Positions 7,679-15,809 of a stretch of 34,568 bases of DNA are shown here, piece by piece (position 1 is the first letter of the stretch; the number at the start of each line of letters is the position of its first letter). The DNA is taken from positions 204,007 to 238,574 of the forward strand of contig NZ_JAPCIO010000005.1 of assembly GCF_025909975.1 (NCBI RefSeq). Reading direction: 5' to 3'. The notes beneath the pieces are model-generated. The model did no database searches, was not told the origin of the DNA, and worked only from the letters and a program-made list of their open reading frames with translations. The DNA is from Flavobacterium lacisediminis (GTDB taxonomy: Bacteria; Bacteroidota; Bacteroidia; Flavobacteriales; Flavobacteriaceae). Position numbers and translations under genes: made by a program.

Positions 7679-8317
7679 TTATCGTTGTAACCAATTCTTA
7701 AAATCAAAGAAGTTTTGAGGTGCTACACCATGACCAACCGGATATTCATGATATTCAATTTCTAAGCCTAAATTTTCTAAAGCTGGTTTTGCTTTTCGAG
7801 CCCAGTCTACCGGAATTACTTGGTCAACTGAACCATGAGAAACGAAAAATTTCAAATGTGAAATAGCTTTAGTATCGATGGCTTCTGGTAGGATTTCTTG
7901 ATTTAAATAGCCGCTTAACGCCACTACTTTAGATATTTTTTCAGGATAGGTTAGGGCAGTAGCATAACTTAAAATCGCACCTTGACTGAAACCAATTAAA
8001 GTTACATTTTTAGCGTCGATTGGATATTGTTTAACAATCTCATCAATAAAACTCGCTATGATTTCAACCGATTGTTTGGCTTGTACATTATCAGAAAACT
8101 TATTTTCGTCTGCATCAAAATGAATGGCATACCAAGCATGTCCATAAGGTTGTAAATCATAAGGCGCACGAACTGAAATTACATAATGATCTTGAGGTAA
8201 TTCGGTAGCGAAAGAAAATAGATCTTCTTCGTTGCTACCATAGCCATGTAATAATATCAATAAAGGGTTTTTATCTTTTATTGTTTTTGGTTCTTGAATT
8301 AAGTAGTGTAAGTTCAT
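7679..8317 (-). CDS. Alpha/beta-hydrolase, carboxylesterase/phospholipase family
   Basis: 212 aa, single-domain abhydrolase_2 type enzyme that hydrolyses carboxylic esters; the natural substrate is not evident. The oxyanion segment is LILLHGYGSNEEDLF (20-34). The nucleophile is S111 in GFSQGA (109-114), the acid D165 in HGSVDQVIP (161-169), and the base H196 in YPVGHGVAP (192-200). There is no signal peptide, so it should be cytoplasmic. It is the last gene of a four-gene minus-strand operon, 9 bases after the small membrane protein gene. Confidence 0.9.
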   Translation of the reverse strand: MNLHYLIQEPKTIKDKNPLLILLHGYGSNEEDLFSFATELPQDHYVISVRAPYDLQPYGHAWYAIHFDADENKFSDNVQAKQSVEIIASFIDEIVKQYPIDAKNVTLIGFSQGAILSYATALTYPEKISKVVALSGYLNQEILPEAIDTKAISHLKFFVSHGSVDQVIPVDWARKAKPALENLGLEIEYHEYPVGHGVAPQNFFDFKNWLQR

Positions 8318-8326
8318 TTTTATGAA

Positions 8327-8647
8327 TTAGAAACTTTTAAATATTTTTTGATACAATTCCCCTAAAAAAGGAACTGGTTTTTGTTCGCCATTCAATGCAT
8401 TCATAAACCCGAATAACCATAAAATAAAGATGAATGTCCAAAATGAAGCTGTAACCATCCAGTTATCGAAATATCCAATAGGATAGCCTAATAAGAAGAA
8501 AGTAATAAAAATTCCTAATGCTTGACGAATGTGAAAACTAGCAAAACTATTCTTAGTTTCACTGTTCATGAATATTGCAATGATACTTCCAATAATTGTT
8601 AAATAACTTACAATTGCCGTTTGTTTTCCTTGTTCTATTTCGTTCAT
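8327..8647 (-). CDS. Small Tic20-like / DUF4870-type membrane protein
   Basis: 106 aa. Three membrane segments are visible at ~12-28 (IVSYLTIIGSIIAIFMN), ~43-58 (LGIFITFFLLGYPIGY) and ~65-85 (VTASFWTFIFILWLFGFMNA). The block FASFHIRQALGIFI resembles the SFHAKQA-type helix junction of Tic20-like and DUF4870 proteins, often annotated as import component protein in flavobacteria. That import role is a label from the plastid homologue; nothing here proves it. It sits between the dihydroorotase homologue (20-base gap) and the esterase (9-base gap) in one operon. Confidence 0.72.
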   Translation of the reverse strand: MNEIEQGKQTAIVSYLTIIGSIIAIFMNSETKNSFASFHIRQALGIFITFFLLGYPIGYFDNWMVTASFWTFIFILWLFGFMNALNGEQKPVPFLGELYQKIFKSF

Positions 8648-8655
8648 AATTTTAA

Positions 8656-8697
8656 AATTATCAATTATTAATGGTTCATTATTAATTGTCCATTATT
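8656..8697. repeat. Three degenerate 14-bp tandem units across a stop codon
   Basis: On the plus strand: AATTATCAATTATT (8656-8669), AATGGTTCATTATT (8670-8683), AATTGTCCATTATT (8684-8697). The units share AAT at the start and an ATTATT-like end. The array spans the last codons and stop of the dihydroorotase homologue and part of the gap to the next gene. Confidence 0.6.
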
Positions 8698-9927
8698 GTA
8701 AATTCCAACAGCTTTTCCTTTCATTTTTTGTCCTAAGAAAGCCGAATTTTTAGATTTTGATAGGATATTTTCTTTTCCAAATATCCAATTTTCTTCTGTA
8801 GTGAATAAAGAAATATCAGCTTTACTTCCGTTTGTTATTGATGGGTTATCAATATTGAAAACCAGTTTGTTGGCTGTTAATTTGTTAACTATTACTTCAA
8901 GTGGTAAAATCGTTAGTAAAGTACCAAAAGCACTCTCTAATCCGATGGTTCCATCTTTGGCTAAATCAAATTCTAATTTCTTAAGTTCGATGTCTAAAGG
9001 ATTATGGTCTGAAGTAATACAATCTATTGTTCCCTCTAAAACAGCTTCCACTAAAGCTTTTCTAGTAGCTTCTTCTCGTAATGGAGGCAGTACTTTGTAT
9101 CGCGAATCAAATCCCATTAAAATTTCATCGTTTAAAACTAAATTATGAACGGCAACACTGCACGTAACGTTCAAGCCTTTTGCTTTAGCTTCTTTGATTA
9201 ATTTGATACTTCCTTGAGTAGAAATTGTTGGAATGTGTAATTTTCCGCCAGTGTATTCTAATAAAAATAAGTTACGAGCGACTTGCAATTCTTCGGCTAA
9301 AGCTGGGATTCCTTTCATACCTAATTTTGTACTTACCTCACCTTCATTTGCAATTCCAATTCCTTTTAAAGTGCTGTCTTGGCAAAAAGAGATTACCATT
9401 CCGTCGAAATCTTGCACGTATTGTAAGGCAATTTTTTGAAGATTGGCATTTTGTAACGCTTTCTTATAATCCCCAAACGCAATGGCTCCAGCGTTTTTCA
9501 TGTCGAATAATTCCGCTAAATCCGTTCCTTCGCTACCTTTTGTTAAAGCGCCGATTGGATATAAAGTTGTTGCTTGGTTTTTAGCTCTGTCCAATACAAA
9601 TCGTACTTGCGCTTGATTATCGATAGTTGGATTTGAGTTAGGTTGTAAAGCTACAGCTGTAAATCCGCTCTTAGCTGCGACTTTTAAGCCGTTTTCTATG
9701 GTTTCACGATCTTCGTAGCCTGGTTCTCCAAAAGAAACCGAGCTGTCCATCCAACCTTGAGAAACGTGTAAATTAGGAACATTCACCACTTCAAAACCTG
9801 AAGTAGCTGCGATTTCTTTTTCTATTTGTGTTATCGTTCCGTTTTCAATTTTGATGTCCATCACTTGGTTGTGAAATGGACTTGAAGCGTCGATGATTTT
9901 GGCTTGTTTTAGAATAACTTGCGTCAT
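8668..9927 (-). CDS. Dihydroorotase-like protein lacking metal-binding histidines
   Basis: 419 aa from ATG 9927, which overlaps the TGA of the upstream gene as ATGA; an upstream extension lies inside that gene and matches no family N-terminus. The scaffold is a type I dihydroorotase: ILKQAKIIDASSPFHNQ, FGEPGYEDRETIENGL (68-83), LQPNSNPTID (94-103), LHIPTISTQGSIKLI (230-244), KVLPPLREEA and GTIDCITSDHNP (299-310). In active enzymes the first metal ligands are DxHxH; here the site reads DSSVS (61-65), so both histidines are serine. The usual HAED segment reads FCQD (181-184). H231, H261 and D307 remain. It therefore probably lacks zinc-dependent hydrolysis. It could be a structural partner of aspartate carbamoyltransferase, as inactive PyrC-type subunits are in some bacteria, or have another role. 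Confidence 0.85.
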   Translation of the reverse strand: MTQVILKQAKIIDASSPFHNQVMDIKIENGTITQIEKEIAATSGFEVVNVPNLHVSQGWMDSSVSFGEPGYEDRETIENGLKVAAKSGFTAVALQPNSNPTIDNQAQVRFVLDRAKNQATTLYPIGALTKGSEGTDLAELFDMKNAGAIAFGDYKKALQNANLQKIALQYVQDFDGMVISFCQDSTLKGIGIANEGEVSTKLGMKGIPALAEELQVARNLFLLEYTGGKLHIPTISTQGSIKLIKEAKAKGLNVTCSVAVHNLVLNDEILMGFDSRYKVLPPLREEATRKALVEAVLEGTIDCITSDHNPLDIELKKLEFDLAKDGTIGLESAFGTLLTILPLEVIVNKLTANKLVFNIDNPSITNGSKADISLFTTEENWIFGKENILSKSKNSAFLGQKMKGKAVGIYNNGQLIMNH

Positions 9928-11849
9928 TTTACAAATTTTTGGATTAGTAGTTCTGTTATTAAAAATAGTAGTGTTGCGATGATAAACCATTTCCAAATTT
10001 CATTGCTTGTACGTTCGGAAGCAATATCGTTTAGAACGGTAGATATGTTGTCTACTTTAGTGAAACTCTCAAAATTGGCAGTCGAAATTTGCGTTAAATC
10101 ACTTTCCGTTCTTGGATAGTTGAAACTGATTTTCTTTAGCGAATTGTTCGCTTTTATCACATCAAAATTTCCTGCTTCTTCTGGGTAATCACCAAAGGAT
10201 AATTTGCATTTGGTATTTAATATTTGTTGCATCGGAATGAAACTATAGCCTTCTTTTTGAACTGAAACCACTTCGTCTTTTGCTAAAATAGTTTCTAAAA
10301 TTAGGTTTTCGTTTTCTCCAATGGTGTATGCGTTAATTCCTGTTTTTCCTTGATTTTGTCCCATGTTGTAAAATGTTGGAACAATTAAAGGTGCATTTTG
10401 GAAGTTACTATTTTGTTTGTTTATCGGTGCCGAAAAAGCGTAAAACGTTCCCAATCGATTCGTAGTTGAACCCACGAAAACTGAATTGTCTTCGTATTGT
10501 AAAATGTTCGTAATTCCTGATAAAGTAAAACTTTCTTTTACATTTGGATATTGAAAATTAGTCACTTTTTTCTCAAAAACCGTTTGGTATAATGGATGAT
10601 TAAAGTTGATTTTCGTGATTTGTTTTCCAGATGTTGAAAGTTCGGAATAATTCAATCCACCGAAGTTTTTTGCGAAAGCATTTAATAAAGAAGGTGAATT
10701 TTTTGCATTCGGAATCAAAACAATATTTCCACCTTTTTCGTAAAATGATTTCAGTGTTGTTCCTAAAGCAACTGGTAAATCTTCCAATTCATTCAGTACA
10801 ATCGCATCTTGATTTTCAATTTGATTGTAATCTAAAGTGGCTAATTCCGTGCTTTTGAAATTAAACTCATCACCAGTGAAGATGCGACTTAAAAAGTTGT
10901 TCTTATCAGAATTTCCAATAGCGATTACATTTGCTTTTTCAGGTTTAGAAATGCTTAAATAGTAATCGTTATCGTAGCTTAGACTGTTATCTTCAATACT
11001 AATATTTCCGTGGAAATCATTTTTTGGAATGGTGATTGCAATTTCTGTTTTTGGATTTTCAAATTTCGCAATGGTTTTGGCAATGGCTTTATTGTTACTG
11101 AAAACAGAAAGCGGCACTTCATTCTCTGTTTCTCCAAAAGCTTGAAGCGTGATTTTCAATTCGTAAAATTGTTCTAAAACTTGTGAAATCGTTACTTTAT
11201 CAATGCTGATATTAGTTTTGTTTTGCGCTTCGGGCTGGATGAAATATACTACGTTATTTTCTGCTAAATCCAAGGCTTTTTTACTTTCCGATTGAATGGC
11301 ATCGGTAATGATAACGTAGTCTTTTTTTGTGTTTTTCTTTTTGGTTTCTACTTGATTGATCAAATAATCCAACTGAAACGGCATCGCAGAGTACTTTAAA
11401 TTCTGCAATTCTTTTTGAATGGATTTGACATCCGTGTCCCAAAACACTTCGGAATTGGTAAGTAATGAAAATTGTTGGTTTTCAGGTAATTCTTCTAATA
11501 AATCTTGAATGCTTCGTTTTAGTAATTCGCCTTTTGCGCCTTTAGCTTGCATCGAAAACGAATTGTCTAATAAGATAATTAATTCGTTTCCTTTATTGGT
11601 TGTGTCTTTGGCGTCAAAAAAGGGTTGTGCAAAAGCTATAATCAAACAAGCTAATAGCAATAAACGAGTAGCTAACAACAACCATTTCTTGATTTTAGAA
11701 CTTTTTCGGGTTTGAATTTGAAGTTCTTTAAGGAGTTTTACGTTAGTAAAATATTCTTTTTTAAAACGACGTAATTGAAATAAATGCACCAAAATTGGTA
11801 TCACCAACAGAAAAAGGAAGTATAGAATTTCTGGATGTTTGAACTGCAT
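9924..11849 (-). CDS. BatA-type membrane protein with von Willebrand A domain
   Basis: 641 aa. The N-terminal BatA module has two membrane helices (~6-24 and 55-76) around HLFQLRRFKKEYFTNVKLLK, followed by QPFF. The VWA domain starts at ELIILLDNSFSM (89-100), whose D95-S97-S99 gives the metal-binding DxSxS site. A long periplasmic region contains a region resembling glutamine-amidotransferase-like sheets (LKSFYEKGGNIVLIPNAKNS). A C-terminal helix (~617-637, WKWFIIATLLFLITELLIQ) re-enters the membrane. Related Bat proteins were linked to aerotolerance in Bacteroides, but the biochemical role is unknown. It heads a four-gene operon and its stop overlaps the next start. Confidence 0.85.
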   Translation of the reverse strand: MQFKHPEILYFLFLLVIPILVHLFQLRRFKKEYFTNVKLLKELQIQTRKSSKIKKWLLLATRLLLLACLIIAFAQPFFDAKDTTNKGNELIILLDNSFSMQAKGAKGELLKRSIQDLLEELPENQQFSLLTNSEVFWDTDVKSIQKELQNLKYSAMPFQLDYLINQVETKKKNTKKDYVIITDAIQSESKKALDLAENNVVYFIQPEAQNKTNISIDKVTISQVLEQFYELKITLQAFGETENEVPLSVFSNNKAIAKTIAKFENPKTEIAITIPKNDFHGNISIEDNSLSYDNDYYLSISKPEKANVIAIGNSDKNNFLSRIFTGDEFNFKSTELATLDYNQIENQDAIVLNELEDLPVALGTTLKSFYEKGGNIVLIPNAKNSPSLLNAFAKNFGGLNYSELSTSGKQITKINFNHPLYQTVFEKKVTNFQYPNVKESFTLSGITNILQYEDNSVFVGSTTNRLGTFYAFSAPINKQNSNFQNAPLIVPTFYNMGQNQGKTGINAYTIGENENLILETILAKDEVVSVQKEGYSFIPMQQILNTKCKLSFGDYPEEAGNFDVIKANNSLKKISFNYPRTESDLTQISTANFESFTKVDNISTVLNDIASERTSNEIWKWFIIATLLFLITELLIQKFVK

Positions 11850-11866
11850 TTATTATTAGAATTTGT

Positions 11867-11874
11867 CAAAAGTA
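11867..11874 (-). promoter_or_regulatory. Putative -7 box for the BatA-type operon
   Basis: Minus-strand TACTTTTG, 18-25 bases upstream of the ATG at 11849. It predicts a leader of roughly 12 bases. Confidence 0.55.
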
Positions 11875-11920
11875 CGAAATTCAATTTAGATTACTGTAGA
11901 TATTTGAGTCATTTTTTTGG

Positions 11921-11960
11921 AACACAGATGACACGGATTTAAGAAATTTACACGGATTTT
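11921..11960. repeat. ACACGGATTT direct repeat in the intergenic region
   Basis: ACACGGATTT occurs at 11931-11940 and 11950-11959 (period 19), preceded by the related ACACAGAT (11922-11929). Similar ACACAGAT/ACACGGATTT strings recur between genes in Bacteroidota genomes, as far as I recall. It lies between the DUF1877-like gene and the BatA-type operon; function unknown. Confidence 0.6.
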
Positions 11961-11970
11961 TAAAAAAAAA

Positions 11971-12471
11971 CTAACTAATTGAAATAATTATTCCTTTTTT
12001 AAATTTATGAGCTGATTCAAATGCATTGTAAATTTGATTGTATTCAATCATTATTGATTCGGCCCAATGTATTCTCTCATTATAATAACCTTCAATATTA
12101 GAAATTCTTTCTTTTAGTTTTTCATTTTCAAGTGATTTAGTTATTTTTTCTGAAGTTATATTTTTTAATTCACTCCAAATTTCATTGACTCTTTTCGAAT
12201 CATGAAAATAAAAACTTGTCATATTTTCTGATTCTTTTATATAAAAATCATCTTTATCTATTTGACATAAAACTTTAGTGTTTGATGTATCTAATATTTT
12301 TAAAAGTTCAAATAATGGATTCCAACTTTTAGTGTCTTGACCAAAAATTAAGTTATTTAATTCTTCCTCTGAAAAATTATTCTCTAAATAGCTTTCATAG
12401 TCAAAGCTTAAATGGATGGTTTTATCTATTATATTATCTTCAATAACATAATAACAAGCAATTAATCCCAT
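11971..12471 (-). CDS. DUF1877 (YfbM)-like protein
   Basis: 166 aa, no signal peptide or membrane segment. The ends resemble the YfbM/DUF1877 family: MGLIACYYVIEDNIID at the N-terminus (E. coli YfbM begins MGMIGYFAEI), a middle ISW-like segment KSWNPLFELLKILD, the block VNEIWSELKNITSEKI, and a terminal YNQIYNAFESAHKFKKGIIISIS (family ends ...GNHALTVIVG). The assignment rests on this pattern, not on an alignment. Function of the family is unknown. It is very AT-rich, lies 17 bases after the helicase gene and may be read through from it. Confidence 0.6.
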   Translation of the reverse strand: MGLIACYYVIEDNIIDKTIHLSFDYESYLENNFSEEELNNLIFGQDTKSWNPLFELLKILDTSNTKVLCQIDKDDFYIKESENMTSFYFHDSKRVNEIWSELKNITSEKITKSLENEKLKERISNIEGYYNERIHWAESIMIEYNQIYNAFESAHKFKKGIIISIS

Positions 12472-12488
12472 TTATTTTAAGCATTTAA

Positions 12489-13835
12489 TTATTTCTTCTT
12501 TCTCTTCTCGTCTCTTTTACGTTCGATATTTCTATTTCTTGATTCGGTTTTACGTGGTTTACGTTTTCCTGGGCCTCCAAGGTTTACTTTCGCATTTTTA
12601 TCTTTTTTCTTGTGAAAAGCTTCTCCACCTTCTTTTTTAGGTGTTTTCAACAAGAATTTCATTTTTTTCTTTTCCTTTTCGAAATCTAAGTAGCGTTCTT
12701 CGATTTTTAAATCTTCTGGAAGTGGAAATTCTTTGATTTCGGTATTCATTAATAATTCTACCTCAATTTTACTTTCAACTTCACTTGGTGAAACCAAACT
12801 GATTGCAATACCTGTTTTATCAGCACGACCCGTTCTACCAATACGGTGCATGTATTTTTCTGGTTCTTCAGTGAATTGTAAGTTGATTACGTGCGTGATA
12901 TCAGAAATATCCAAACCACGCGCCATGATATCAGTAGTAACCAAACCTCTTAATTCGCCTGCTTGAAAAGAAGCCATCGTATTCAAACGATAATTTTGCG
13001 ATTTATTCGAGTGAATTACACCAAATTGCTCTGGAAATTCTTCGTCTAATGTTTCAAAAACCAAATCAACAATACGTTTGTTGTTTACGAAAATTAAAAC
13101 ACGTTCCATGGTTTCGGTTTCACGAACCAAGTGTTTTAATAGGTTTAATTTGGTAAGGAAATTTGGAACTTGATAAACGATTTGTTCAATTTGTTCTAGA
13201 GGCGTTCCGCTTTGCGCCAAAGATACTTCTACTGGAAAATCGAAATACTCATCTAACATGGCATCTACCTCTTCCGTCATAGTTGCCGAGAATAAGATGT
13301 TTTGTTTTTTGCCACGCATCATCGATAAAATCGAAGTCAATTGGGCACGAAATCCTAAGTTTAATATTTCGTCAAACTCGTCAATAACTAATTTTTGTAA
13401 TTCGTCGAAACGTAAAACTCCATCTAAACCTAAATCCATAACACGTCCAGGCGTTCCTACTAAAATATCGACACCTTCTGCTAATGCTTTTCTTTGCGTA
13501 TTGATGTTAACTCCACCATAAATTCCAAGTGTCCGCACACTCATGTATTTGGTCAATTTTTCAACTTCTTCTGCAACTTGAACGACTAATTCACGCGTTG
13601 GAACTAAAATAACAATTCTTGCTGATTCGTTATTTTGAAATTTCCATTGTTTTAGAATAGGAAGTAGATAGGCAAAGGTTTTTCCTGTTCCTGTTTGTGC
13701 AATTCCCATCATGTCTCTTCCTGAAAGAATTACAGAATGCGATTTTTCTTGAATAGGTGTAGCGTGAACAAAACCTAATTCGTCTAATGCTTTTTGTAGT
13801 GATTTTGGTAAATCAAATTCTTGGAACGTTTTCAT
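12489..13835 (-). CDS. DEAD-box RNA helicase with variant motif II (DEFD)
   Basis: 448 aa from ATG 13835. ATP-dependent RNA unwinding enzyme acting in ribosome assembly, RNA decay or cold adaptation. Motifs: Q motif FVHATPIQE (22-30), I AQTGTGKT (46-53), Ia PTRELVVQ (79-86), Ib TPGR (128-131), II D152-E-F-D155 in place of DEAD, III SAT (183-185), and VI HRIGRTGR (330-337). The tail (~386-448) is strongly basic, as in RhlE-type proteins, and should bind RNA. Longer starts at 13865 or 13898 are possible, but a TACCTTTG box lies at 13862-13855, and MKTFQEFDLPKSLQKAL is the usual family start. Confidence 0.93.
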   Translation of the reverse strand: MKTFQEFDLPKSLQKALDELGFVHATPIQEKSHSVILSGRDMMGIAQTGTGKTFAYLLPILKQWKFQNNESARIVILVPTRELVVQVAEEVEKLTKYMSVRTLGIYGGVNINTQRKALAEGVDILVGTPGRVMDLGLDGVLRFDELQKLVIDEFDEILNLGFRAQLTSILSMMRGKKQNILFSATMTEEVDAMLDEYFDFPVEVSLAQSGTPLEQIEQIVYQVPNFLTKLNLLKHLVRETETMERVLIFVNNKRIVDLVFETLDEEFPEQFGVIHSNKSQNYRLNTMASFQAGELRGLVTTDIMARGLDISDITHVINLQFTEEPEKYMHRIGRTGRADKTGIAISLVSPSEVESKIEVELLMNTEIKEFPLPEDLKIEERYLDFEKEKKKMKFLLKTPKKEGGEAFHKKKDKNAKVNLGGPGKRKPRKTESRNRNIERKRDEKRKKK

Positions 13836-13854
13836 AAAGGGTATTAAATTTGTG

Positions 13855-13862
13855 CAAAGGTA
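13855..13862 (-). promoter_or_regulatory. Putative -7 box for the helicase gene; decides its start
   Basis: Minus-strand TACCTTTG lies 20-27 bases upstream of the ATG at 13835 and inside the longer reading frame, favouring the shorter protein. Confidence 0.55.
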
Positions 13863-13964
13863 CATAAACTTTTTGGAATGAATTTTAACACGTGACAAGG
13901 GTACTAAATTTAATCTTGTAACGTTTTATCGGAATTGTGTAATAGTAATTCGATTTAATAGTAA

Positions 13965-13972
13965 TAGTTTTG
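13965..13972 (+). promoter_or_regulatory. Putative -7 box for the outer-membrane protein gene
   Basis: TAGTTTTG matches TAnnTTTG and ends 4 bases before the GTG start at 13977. Its first three bases are an in-frame TAG, so no earlier start in this frame is possible within the message. Two TAATAGTAAT copies (13940-13949 and 13956-13965) lie at and just above the box. Confidence 0.45.
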
Positions 13973-13976
13973 TATT

Positions 13977-15809
13977 GTGAAAAGGAATATTTTATTTTTT
14001 ATTGTTTTTATCTTTTGTTTAAATTCGGATCACATTTGTGCTCAGGATATTATTCAAGAGAAAGATAGTATTTCGATTTACCAAGACATTAATGATTTAT
14101 CTAAAAAAAATAAGTTTTCGAGATTCATTTATAAGTTGGTTTTTAAAGAATCGGCATTAGAAGCTGAAAACTTAGTTCCTTTTAAGCCTAAAAAGAAAAA
14201 AAAGGTAGTTAGCACATCTCAAGAAGGAAAAATCATTCGTAACATTACAATTGAAACTTTAGATCCTTTTGGTTATTCAATTACTAACGAAAAAAAAGTA
14301 CCTAAGAGAAAGTTAGAGAATTTTGGAAACTCGGTTCACATAAAAACAAATGAAATTACCATTCGAAATATCATGTTGTTCAAAAAGCATGACAAATTAG
14401 ATGCTAAACTTGTACTCGAATCGGAACGTTTGATTCGAAGTCAGCGTTACATTCGTGAAGTTACTATTGTACCTGTTGATATTCCTAATAGCAAAGACTC
14501 GATTGATGTTAAGATTCGAGTTTTGGATTCTTGGACTTTGATTCCAACTGGTAGTTTGTCTTCAAATGAGAGTAGTGTTAAATTAACTGAACGTAATATT
14601 TTAGGTTTTGGACATTTGATAAGTGGAAATATAAAAAACCGTTTTGATACTAAAGAAAGAGCTACTTATGCTCAATATTCTATCAATAATATTAAAAATA
14701 CTTATATCCGTTTGGATTTAGATTATGCTAATGATTTTAATAATGATAGTAAACGAAGTATTGATATCAATCGCCCTTTTTATTCGGTAATTACAAAAAA
14801 TGCTGGTGGATTTTATTTCGAGAACCGATTGCGTACAGAGCAAATTCCATTTTTTGATGATTTTATTTTGCGAGATGTTTCATATGATTTTCAAGAATAT
14901 TGGTATGGAAGAGCTTTTAAAATAAATTCGAAAGACAATCCAGAGCGCTATTTTACCAATATGATTATAGCGTTAACTTATAATCAGAAAGTTTTTGGTC
15001 GTGTTCTCGATGCTGTTTTAGATCCTTCTAATTATTTTTCAAATGAGAAGAATTGGATTGGAATGATTGGGGTTTCTAAACAAAAGTTTTATCAAGATAA
15101 ATTTGTTTTCAATTATAATATTACGGAGGATATTCCATACGGTGAAAATATTGCTTTAATTATTGGACATCAAGAGAAAAATAGTAATTCTAGAATGTAT
15201 ACTGGATTGAGTGTTTCCTATGGAAAAAAATATTCATTTGGTTACGCAAGTGGTTTTGCCGAATGGGGCAGTTTTTACGATGCTGGATTAACAGAACAAA
15301 CTACTTTTAAGATAGGCTTGAATTATTTTAGCCCTCTTATTTCTTGGGGCAAATGGCATTTTAGACAATTTGTGAAACCTACGTATGTTTGGGGGAATAA
15401 TAGAGATGAATCGTTTAAAGATCGTTTAAATTTACTCGAAGCAGATGGATTACCTGGATTTAATAATCGTTTAAACGGAACTCAAAAATGGACAGCATCT
15501 TTTCAAACGCAATCTTATATTCCTGGAAGTTGGTATGGCTTTAGATTTAGTCCTTATTTTAATATGACACTAGGTTCTTTAGCTAATGAAAAGGCTTTGT
15601 TTTCGAGTAAGGTGTATTCGAAATTTAGTATTGGAGCTTTAATTAATAATGATTTTTTAGTATTCAATAGTTTTCAGATTTCTTTTTCGTACTACCCAAC
15701 GATTCCGTTTGAAGGAGATGACGAGATGAAATTCAATTCTTTTGAGAATACTAATTTAACACTATATGATTTTCAGTTATCCAAACCTGCTTACATTAAA
15801 TATGAATAA
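13977..15809 (+). CDS. POTRA-containing outer-membrane beta-barrel protein (BamA/TamA-like)
   Basis: 610 aa. A signal peptide (RNILFFIVFIFCLNSDHICAQ) is cleaved near residue 23. After a lysine-rich stretch (KPKKKKKV, ~70-78) a POTRA-like module spans ~85-190: GKIIRNITIETLDPFG, then LVLESERLIRSQRYIREVTI and SIDVKIRVLDSWTLIPTG. From ~195 alternating aromatic strands fit an Omp85-like barrel (for example LTERNILGFGHLISGNIKN and the C-terminal FNSFQISFSYYPTIPF). Omp85 relatives insert or secrete proteins at the outer membrane; its client is unknown. The start is GTG, forced by an in-frame stop 12 bases earlier, with almost no leader. Its stop codon directly abuts that of convergent hemN. Confidence 0.75.
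   Translation: MKRNILFFIVFIFCLNSDHICAQDIIQEKDSISIYQDINDLSKKNKFSRFIYKLVFKESALEAENLVPFKPKKKKKVVSTSQEGKIIRNITIETLDPFGYSITNEKKVPKRKLENFGNSVHIKTNEITIRNIMLFKKHDKLDAKLVLESERLIRSQRYIREVTIVPVDIPNSKDSIDVKIRVLDSWTLIPTGSLSSNESSVKLTERNILGFGHLISGNIKNRFDTKERATYAQYSINNIKNTYIRLDLDYANDFNNDSKRSIDINRPFYSVITKNAGGFYFENRLRTEQIPFFDDFILRDVSYDFQEYWYGRAFKINSKDNPERYFTNMIIALTYNQKVFGRVLDAVLDPSNYFSNEKNWIGMIGVSKQKFYQDKFVFNYNITEDIPYGENIALIIGHQEKNSNSRMYTGLSVSYGKKYSFGYASGFAEWGSFYDAGLTEQTTFKIGLNYFSPLISWGKWHFRQFVKPTYVWGNNRDESFKDRLNLLEADGLPGFNNRLNGTQKWTASFQTQSYIPGSWYGFRFSPYFNMTLGSLANEKALFSSKVYSKFSIGALINNDFLVFNSFQISFSYYPTIPFEGDDEMKFNSFENTNLTLYDFQLSKPAYIKYE

Noticed and set aside
9928..9996. Longer N-terminus for the dihydroorotase-like protein (start at 9996)
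   Set aside because: The extra 23 residues lie inside the upstream gene and do not resemble the family; ATG 9927 overlaps the upstream TGA in the usual coupled way.
13836..13898. Longer helicase starts at 13865 or 13898
   Set aside because: The 13898 start is TTG, the added residues do not match the family, and the likely -7 box lies between 13865 and the ATG at 13835.
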